The notes under the pieces were generated by a model. That model was not told the DNA's origin, searched no databases, and worked only from the letters and a program-made list of their open reading frames with translations. 64,000 nt of DNA. It comes from Chrysopilus asiliformis (Eukaryota; Arthropoda; Insecta; Diptera; Rhagionidae). Shown here one piece after another: positions 57,076 to 64,000 of the stretch (the stretch's first letter is position 1; each line of letters starts with the position of its first letter). The position numbers and the translations under genes are program-made. Location: NCBI GenBank assembly GCA_964034945.1, contig OZ035960.1:102168733-102232732 (forward strand). The letters run 5' to 3'.

Positions 57076-57725
57076 GTAAGTAAAAAGAGAACGTTTTAAG
57101 ATAAATAATTAAGTGTTTCTTTTTAAATAGTTTAGTTTTTAATTTTTAAATAATTTTTGATTTGAGTTTTCTTGGGAAAAAAGTGTTCAGCTTCTAGTGC
57201 AGTACTTATGTAAGTAGTTATAGAAGTAATTGCAATGCGCGGTACTACTTCTGGGCCTACTGAATTCAGGAATACAAATCTGCTTATATTCAGAATCCAT
57301 GTAAGGAGTTCTGTAAGGCCTTATTTTCAGTACTTTTGTAACGCCTTACAGAATACCTTATAGAACTACTTTTGGAGAAGCGGACGGTGCAATTACATGT
57401 ATTCACAGACACGAAGTATATAGCTGAATTTTTTCCCGGAGCCCTATCAAAGTTTCATTTCTAGTAAGCATTACTTTCAGGCATTATTTCACTACTCTAA
57501 AAAGTACTTCTGTGTTTGCTGGGACACGAGCGACTTCGTTTGTGTGCGTAAAAGAAGGCGAGAAGAACACTTTTCGAGTGGCGACTTTTCCCCTCTTGTC
57601 GCAATCGTTTCTTTCCTACAATTTGGTGAGGCTGAGGCATCCTGATAACCGAAAGTTGCTTCGTGTACGTCGCCAGTTGGACAAGAAAATTATTCTTTTG
57701 CATTTTTAGAAAAAAGTAATTCCTC

Positions 57726-57758
57726 ATGTTTTCAAAATATTTTATATTTTGAAAACAT
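57726..57758. repeat. 33-bp perfect palindrome
   Basis: ATGTTTTCAAAAT and ATTTTGAAAACAT are separated by 7 bp. Its role is unknown. Confidence 0.7.
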
Positions 57759-58194
57759 ATATTATATATTTTTTAGCTCAAAAACCCCCCTGAACGGATT
57801 GATTTAGAATTTTCGTGTATGTTCTTTGAGAATCGGATATAAAAGGAATAAAATTACTCAAAACGTGCATTGATTTTTCCAAACCCGGATAAAATTGGAT
57901 CTGGCTACGTTCCTTAAAAGTCTTAGGCTAATTAAAATACAAGCAGCCTAATTAGTTTTTTACCTGAATTTTTCAAGCATCGCAACACCTAATAAATTTG
58001 CCTAAGGGCTTGCCCTTTTCAATTTTTCGCACGCATTCTTATTTTTCATGTATCGAAACTTCTTTCTGATTAAAAGATATGCGTATAACTACAAGGGAGA
58101 CTGCAAAATTCTAGTTAAATAATTATTAATGACGATTTCTACGAGTAGTAGTTTTTTGTTTTTTGTTTTTTCTTTATAGCATTTAAAACCGGCG

Positions 58195-58660
58195 TCACCT
58201 GGGTGTTTCATATTCATATTGACTTTTGCTCTTTGGCCAAATTACTCCATCAAGTTGGAAGAAGCCAATAAGATCGCGTGCAACAAGCACTTTATCAAAA
58301 TTAAATTCAGGAAAAGGGTAACAAATGTAAATATAGTAATACAACACAAGCCGTATGAAACCTTGAAAACAAAAAAAATTATTCTTTACCATGTCGAGTG
58401 CTTGGTGAAAAGATGAAGTGATGCTGAAGGTCTTCAGGCTCAATCGAATCGAAGGAGAAAAAAAAATGATAATTTATGGATCCATTCTCCAACACATTAT
58501 AAATTATGTTGGACGGCAGATTACCAATAATAAAGAGTTGAAAAGACGCGAAAGTAACAACGGCCGACGCCACCGCCAGAAGAGATGCTGCCCCAAAGGT
58601 ATGATAAATGAATTGATGTACAATACAAAAGAATAAACCGATAAACGTCGAAAAAAACAC
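58195..58660. other. Coding-like single-copy block, strand undecided
   Basis: Frames are open on both strands. On the plus strand 58219-58416 and 58418-58636 follow each other, the second ending in a basic block (KRRESNNGRRHRQKRCC), with a donor-like AAAG/GTATGA at about 58601. On the minus strand YPFPEFNFDKVLVARDLIGF and NLPSNIIYNVLENGSINY look protein-like but lie in different frames. GC content is higher than the surroundings. I do not recognise a family. Confidence 0.25.
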
Positions 58661-58976
58661 GATCTGAGATCTTGTTTTGTCAACTACTTGTGTTGTGTCA
58701 CAAAACTAGATTTCGATAAAAATGTCCAATAAACCTAGTGTTAGTTAATTGACGTTGGCATGACGGCAGCCGGAACTGTCTATCTACGAGAGATAAACTT
58801 TTACAATTTACTTACATCTGTAGATACTATTTTATCATTGTGGCTATGTAGCGTATCTTTGATATTAAAAAACGGCTCAATCGATTTTGTTTGAAAAAAT
58901 TTTGTCGGGATCTGCTCTGTTTTTTAGGTTACCTTATCGAAAAAAATTAATTCGTTTTCTTTATGATTTTTCACTT

Positions 58977-59868
58977 AAAGGCTGCCCATAAAATACGTCA
59001 CATGTTTAGCGATGGAGGAGGGGGGGGGGGGGGTCTGCGGTAGTATGACCACGTTAACTCATTAAGATCCTCTCAAAGATCCCGTCGTACGATTTTGTTG
59101 AAATTTTCTCACCCCTGGAGCACAATGAACGCAACCAAGCCGCAACTAAGGACGCTTCGAACTGTCACGCAACGCAGTTCAGGAGCGGTTGAGCACAATA
59201 GAAGCGTCGTCTGTTGCGTTGTGAGACAAACACAGAAAAATTAAAAGTGAACTAAAGTATAAAAATATCTAAAAAAAGGGAGATTTTAAAGCAATAATTT
59301 GCTTTGTTGGTCTTTATCTTTGTTATTTGTATGTTATTGCAATAAAGCTATCAACTTTTTCTTGAACAACATTTCCCCAACCTCACTTTATGAACTGTCA
59401 ACGCAGACTTGTTGCGTTAAAGTTTAGCAACTTTTGCGTCGATGGTTGCGTTCAATGCGTTCACTGTGCTCACTCAAAAGCATTTCTGTGTTGGATGCGT
59501 GATGGTTGCGGCTTGGTTGCGTTCATTGTGCTCCAAGGGTCAGGATAGCCGTATGGGTCATAGAAGTTACCCTCTGCAAAATTTTAGAGTTATACCTATA
59601 AAAACATAAATAAGATATTATGACTCACCTGAGATTCGGAATGAATTTTTAAATACCCAATAGGCTTTAACGGTGCGTAATATGGATCATTAGTTACGAA
59701 TGCGCGCGATGTACCCATGGTTAACGCGTTGGAGTTGCCTAAATACCCATCAATAGGTTAAGATATATAAAAACTCGAAAAACTCCGTCGAGAGAGGGAG
59801 GAGGGAGGGGGGGGGGTGTTAGAATTCACGAAATTTAAGGGACGTATTTTGTGCACAGCCCCCGGCGA
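58977..59868. mobile_element. TAAAATRCGTCA-type element with a nested MITE
   Basis: AAAGGCTGCCCATAAAATAC at the left and GTATTTTGTGCACAGCCCC at the right mirror each other. G-rich runs at about 59015-59031 and 59800-59818 sit just inside both ends. A 420-bp MITE at 59116-59535 interrupts it. The short relative is at 25976-26105. Confidence 0.65.
59116..59535. mobile_element. MITE with TGGAGCACAATGAACGCAAC ends
   Basis: TGGAGCACAATGAACGCAAC on the left is exactly mirrored by GTTGCGTTCATTGTGCTCCA on the right, with further symmetry in CAAGCCGCAAC. The interior has many GTTGCGT/ACGCAAC repeats. The target duplication is not clear. Confidence 0.82.
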
Positions 59869-59929
59869 AATTTTTCATTTATAACCTAACCTAAAATTTA
59901 ATTTTCAGAGTTCAAAATCGTGCATATTA

Positions 59930-60201
59930 CACTCAGAAAAATGGAGGCTAACTCGACGACCTACATACGGCGTAATTGGCCTCGGGCAGGCGCGCGTTCG
60001 CCTGCATGTGGGCAAGTAAAACTGAGTTGACCTGTGGTCGGAGAAATTCTGAAATTAAGCCACCAGCAGGTGAAGTAGGGCATTGGGAGCTGCACGAGTT
60101 GACCTTAGATAGGTTAACTCTGACCGCTAGCTGGCTTACAGATACCTCTGTAAGGTCAGAGTTAACCTGACAAAAAGTTGACCTGGACATTTTTCTGAGT
60201 G
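59930..60201 (-). mobile_element. 272-bp inverted-repeat element, copy 3
   Basis: It has the same termini, length and interior as copies 1 and 2 in reverse orientation, flanked by TA on both sides (59928-59929 and 60202-60203). Confidence 0.92.
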
Positions 60202-60203
60202 TA

Positions 60204-61424
60204 TGCGCGTCATTCAAGATGTCTAAAAAGACGAAATATAATTACTTAATTAAAATTTTCCGAAATGTCGCTTCCTAATTATTATTAAAATTGAGTTATT
60301 ATACATACTATTTATATAAAAATATTCACGGAAAAAAATCTTTTTCACTCGAGGCCAAGTGCGTAATTGACTTCTAATAATGCGATTCAAAATTGACCTC
60401 ATCAACAAATTCTGCATTGCTCTTCATCTTCTATTAACCTTAACTTCTTTTAGAGTTCGAATAATGACGCTTTCTGCAAAAAAAAAAGATACTATATATA
60501 GTAAGTAGTATCCAAAACGAACTTAATCACAATTAACGATCTCATTCCGTGATGGATTTTATTATTGTGTTATGCGGAATCAAGGGCTTCGAATCGTCAA
60601 GTCTATTATTGCAAATGAATGAAATATTTTTGGTTTAGGTGTGTGATGTGATGTTCAACAATAAATTACAATGGAAATTTAGCGCGAAAAGTGCACGTCA
60701 TTTACCAAATAAAGTTATTGGCCGTTGGAGGTCTGCAAGATTTTGCAGAAGGGAAACCACTTATATTTAGATGTAGGAAAGAATTAATGGTCTGCCACAA
60801 TTTTAGTTCTTCCAAATAATTTCTTTTCGCTGTACGAATTCATGGGCATCAAATTAATTTAATAGTTTATCATTTTAATGAACAAGAATTTTTGTTATAG
60901 TTTTTTTTAAAAGCTTTTATTTAGTTTCCCTTGTTTGTTAGTTTGTTAGGGTCAAATCTTGTAATCTAAATTGAGACCCACTTTCTCTCATCCGATCGAC
61001 ATGAAATTTGACACAAATACGTAACTCCAATGACAATGCAATATGTGTGAATGCATGCATGGGAAAAAGAAACAAAATGGCGGCCAAACAGACAAAACCT
61101 CAACAAAAAATTTGTAAAAGAGTAAAGTTACTTGCAGAATAGAGTATAGGATATTTTGTATTGACCTCTCCGTCACCAGTCTCCCTCGGTACCCCCTCCC
61201 TGACAACTTTTCAAACATTCCACTGACTGGGATGCGGTTTTTTTTGTGTTGGATAAAGAATCTCGTAGACAAGCTTCTTTCATTAAAATATTACATTTCT
61301 CGAAACAAAGTTTTAGAGCATGCTCTACTCTGAAGTCGAAAAAACCTACTTTATTTAACACAAGCAAAACCGCTAAAAAACCGCGTTAGAATAAAAATCG
61401 TAAAAAATTTTCTATTCGAATCTA
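60204..61424. other. AT-rich stretch, no recognised gene
   Basis: Only short frames. The 60990-61280 frame on the minus strand is open but lacks recognisable blocks. Confidence 0.4.
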
Positions 61425-61696
61425 CACTCAGAAAAATGGAGGCTAACTCGACGACCTACATACGGCGCAATTGGCCTCGGGCAGGCGCGCGTTCGCCTGC
61501 ATGTGGGCAAGTAAAACTGAGTTGACCTGTGGTCGAAGAAATTCTGAAATTAAGCCACCAGCAGGTGAAGTAGGGCATTGGGAGCTGCACGAGTTGACCT
61601 TAGATAGGTTAACTCTCACCGCTAGCTGGCTTACAGACACCTCTGTAAGGTCAGAGTTAACCTGACAAAAAGTTGACCTGGACATTTTTCTGAGTG
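61425..61696 (-). mobile_element. 272-bp inverted-repeat element, copy 4
   Basis: Reverse copy with TA on both sides (61423-61424 and 61697-61698). It differs from copy 3 by only a handful of substitutions, one of which (AACTCTCACC) breaks the internal 15-bp inverted repeat. Confidence 0.92.
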
Positions 61697-61902
61697 TAGA
61701 TCGAGCAAATTTCGAGCAAAAAAAAAGCATGCCATTCGAATGCGCCATTAGACTTAACTCTGCAAACAAACCTTACCTCACAAGGTAAAAATAGTTTTTC
61801 CAGCCGATAAAAAATGACTCCCATTTTTGCGCCCGTTGATGAAGATGAGTTTCCCTAAACAGATTGTAAATTTTAAAAACACAATATCAGTGACCACACA
61901 AA

Positions 61903-62929
61903 ACTTTCCTCTGCAATATTTAGCTTCGGAAAAAATATGCGAAGAATAATACATATTTTTTCAAATATCTCGAGAACCGTTAAAGATACGTAAAAACCGT
62001 TAAAGAAAAAAGTACAGAAAATTTTATTTCCTATAAATTTGGCTATATTCAATTCTTCCCAAAAGCGCATAGTTTCCGAGAAATTTTCAAAAATTTTTTT
62101 TTAAAATATTTTGAGAATCGGTTGACACGTAAAAACCGTTACAGCAAAATATGTAGAAAATTTTATTTCCTTTAAATTTGTCTATATTTATTTTTTCGAA
62201 AAAGTCCATAAATTTCGACAAATTTTCAAAAAAAACTTTTTTTTTAAATATCTCGAGAACCGTTAGAAATACCGTAAAAACATTAAAAGCAAAAAATCAA
62301 GAAAACTTTTATATCTTAAATTTAGCTATTTAAAATTTTGTGAAATTTCTAAAAAACTTTTCCAAAAAATTGTACCCGTGTACCCTTTTTAGCTAACGTC
62401 ACGTTTCCAAAAGCAAAACTTATCTAAAAAAATTGCAAGTCGCTAGCTCAACGTGTTCTCGAGTTATTTAAGATACGTAAAACACAAAACCGGCAGACAG
62501 ACAGGCTGACAGACCGACAGATCGAGAGACCGACAGACCGATAGAACGTCAGACCGATAGAACGACAGATCGACAGACCGATAGAACGACAGACCGACAG
62601 ATCGTCAGATCGATAGATCGATAGATCGACAGACAGACAGACAGACAGACCGACAGACCAACCGACCAACAGACCAACAGACCAACAGACCGACAGACAG
62701 ATAGACAGACCGAGAGACAGACCGACAGACCGACAGACCGACAGACCGACAGACCGACAGACAGACCGACAGACAGACCGACAGACAGACCGACAGACAG
62801 ACCGACAGATCAGCAGACAAGTGCGTGGATATCCTCATAATTTTGCCTGAAACGGATTTCGTACTTATAGTTTTTATCCAGCCCTGTTCTCGAGTTTCTC
62901 TCCATTATAAGTACATAGCAGAGGAAAGT
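61903..62929 (+). mobile_element. ACTTTCCTCTGC-family element, longest copy
   Basis: The left end ACTTTCCTCTGCAATATTTA and right end GCAGAGGAAAGT (62918-62929) mirror each other. It holds four AGAGAAATTTTC/CGTAAAAACC-type modules and a greatly expanded CAGACCGA array at 62490-62820. Frames read from the array (Cys/Leu/Ser/Val or Asp/Arg-type repeats) are artefacts of the microsatellite. Confidence 0.82.
62490..62820 (+). repeat. CAGACCGA/CAGA microsatellite array
   Basis: More than 300 bp of mixed GACAGACC, GACAGATC and ATAGAACG units. The same position in the related elements at 24273 and 37309 holds only about 40-50 bp of this repeat. Confidence 0.92.
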
Positions 62930-63259
62930 AACAAAAGGGTTTCAATATTTTGTTAAAAATATTCTAAAAAATTTATTCATAGAATGATAGCGATTATATT
63001 TATTTAGACAATTTGTTTAACCCTTAGACTGCCGGGGTGGCCCCTGACATTTAAGTACAATCCTTATATCTAAGTACAATCTTGGCGACTCCACACAATA
63101 TGTAGATTCCAAATATTTATAACAAATATTCAAAACAAAAACCTATAATTTCAATGAAAAATAAACAAAAATCCAGCGGATATCATGCGAAGAGATGAAT
63201 TGAGTTCTTGTCTCGTGTTTTTAACCAACATTAATATATTATAGTTTTTAATTTCATTC

Positions 63260-63541
63260 TTCTCATTGCCGAATAAAATGTCGAACTTAGGTTACCCGCT
63301 GTTTACAGCACAAACGGCCAGTAATGTCGGGGTCAAACTTTATTAATGTTGTAAGAGTTGTCTCGGGCACACGACTGATGTTCTTTATTGTCCAGCCTCC
63401 TAAATGCTCATGCTGGACCCGAAAGACTTTATTTTTATTTTTTTTTTCAAACTGCAAGATGATCAGATGTTTGTCCGCTAACTGAGTGGCTAAAAATTGG
63501 GGGCAGGAACTCACATTTAAATATAAATCTTGATGCGATGT
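63260..63541 (-). CDS. Hypothetical protein fragment
   Basis: A minus-strand frame, open from about 63541 to 63287, reads DLYLNVSSCPQFLATQLADK, then VFRVQHEHLGGWTIKNISRV and PETTLTTLIKFDPDITGRL before a stop. The LGGWTIK block is faintly reminiscent of the lamin-tail fold, but the rest does not support it. There is no good ATG at the start, so it would be an internal exon or a pseudogene. I do not recognise the protein. Confidence 0.25.
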
Positions 63542-64000
63542 TCATTTGGTGGGCTGTACCGTCGGCACAATGCATTTCCCCTTTTTTCTGGATAAATTTT
63601 TTTTTTCAAGACTTTCTTCCAGATATCTCTTAATTTGTACTTAACAAATCGATTGCGTGATCTGATGATTTTTCTTTAACAGCTTTTTCAACTAAAGGTT
63701 CAAAACTTCTTAGCGTGTGCAATTTTTCATATTCTTTGGGCATTAGGGCTGGGTAAAATGAGCTGTAAGTTTGATTTATTATACAATGAAAATAATGGCC
63801 GGTATATGAGTTATTTCGTTAGAATTTTCTTGTTGTTTTCTCCCTTTTAACGCGTAGATTGATCAAATTTTGGTTATGGTTTCTGTAAGCCAACTTTTAA
63901 TTTTAGCCAATCTTATCCGGAAATAGCCAGAAAAATATACCTCAAATAATCTAAAACACCAAATTGAAATTGGAATCAACTAAAAATGATAGTGTATTTC

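Noticed and set aside
7454..61769. Conserved ~64-codon frame repeated at four places on both strands (starts near 7454, 44967, 59976, 61471)
   Set aside because: These frames lie entirely inside the 272-bp element copies. Their conservation is explained by nucleotide identity of a recent transposon, and both strands are equally open.
62448..62838. Long Cys/Leu/Ser/Val-rich and Arg/Ser/Val-rich frames
   Set aside because: They are translations of the CAGACCGA microsatellite and have no coding meaning.
63287..63514. Lamin-tail domain
   Set aside because: LGGWTIK resembles one lamin-tail strand, but the neighbouring strands and the preceding rod are absent, so the family is not assigned.
1..64000. 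tRNA, rRNA or CRISPR features
   Set aside because: No box A/box B pair with cloverleaf potential, no rRNA-like block, and no regularly spaced short repeats with unique spacers were seen; the tandem repeats found are minisatellites or satellite-like.

Overview
This window is AT-rich animal nuclear DNA, most likely from an insect. No bacterial gene organisation is visible. The evidence is many dispersed DNA transposons with terminal inverted repeats (mariner-like, Tc1-like, piggyBac-like, pogo-like and PIF/Harbinger-like by terminus and target duplication), Helitrons, a jockey/CR1-type LINE fragment, microsatellites, and isolated exon-like islands with GT/AG borders. I cannot name the species. 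The mariner group with the FLWGYVKS block and the LINE tail are of kinds common in insects, which is suggestive only.

Layout. 1-4140: dispersed repeats, then a tandem array of about 524-bp units ending in an inverted partial unit. 4140-6360: a single-copy island with the best gene of the window, an RRP1/Nop52-like ORF on the minus strand, a duplicated upstream block, and a possible divergent reading frame on the plus strand. 6360-9760: nested transposons (a 272-bp element inside a piggyBac-like element; a Helitron inside an inverted-repeat element). 9760-15770: mostly featureless DNA with three short inverted-repeat elements. 15780-16190: a GC-rich, CpG-rich single-copy island. 17123-25620: transposon-dense, including two decayed Tc1/mariner transposase genes, with one convincing internal exon at 22337-22463. 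26110-33900: mostly single-copy DNA with a LINE 3' fragment. 34000-44600: nested elements and a 386-bp near-perfect hairpin. 44608-45229: a PIF/Harbinger-like element carrying a 272-bp element, for which an empty-site relative exists at 255-275. 47691-49440: a second internally deleted mariner. 51444-53840: Helitrons of two families and a 44-bp minisatellite with higher-order structure. 55900-63000: more elements and two weak coding candidates.

Most of the DNA looks like intergenic or long-intron sequence built by successive transposon insertions. The strongest observations are structural: four exactly 272-bp elements with 2-bp target duplications of differing sequence (CA, CG, TA, TA) that carry AGGTCA half-sites; two Helitron copies of identical 485-bp length with textbook termini; and the hairpin element. 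No cooperating gene set or metabolic pathway is visible. Boundaries and target duplications were read by eye; no database search was possible.
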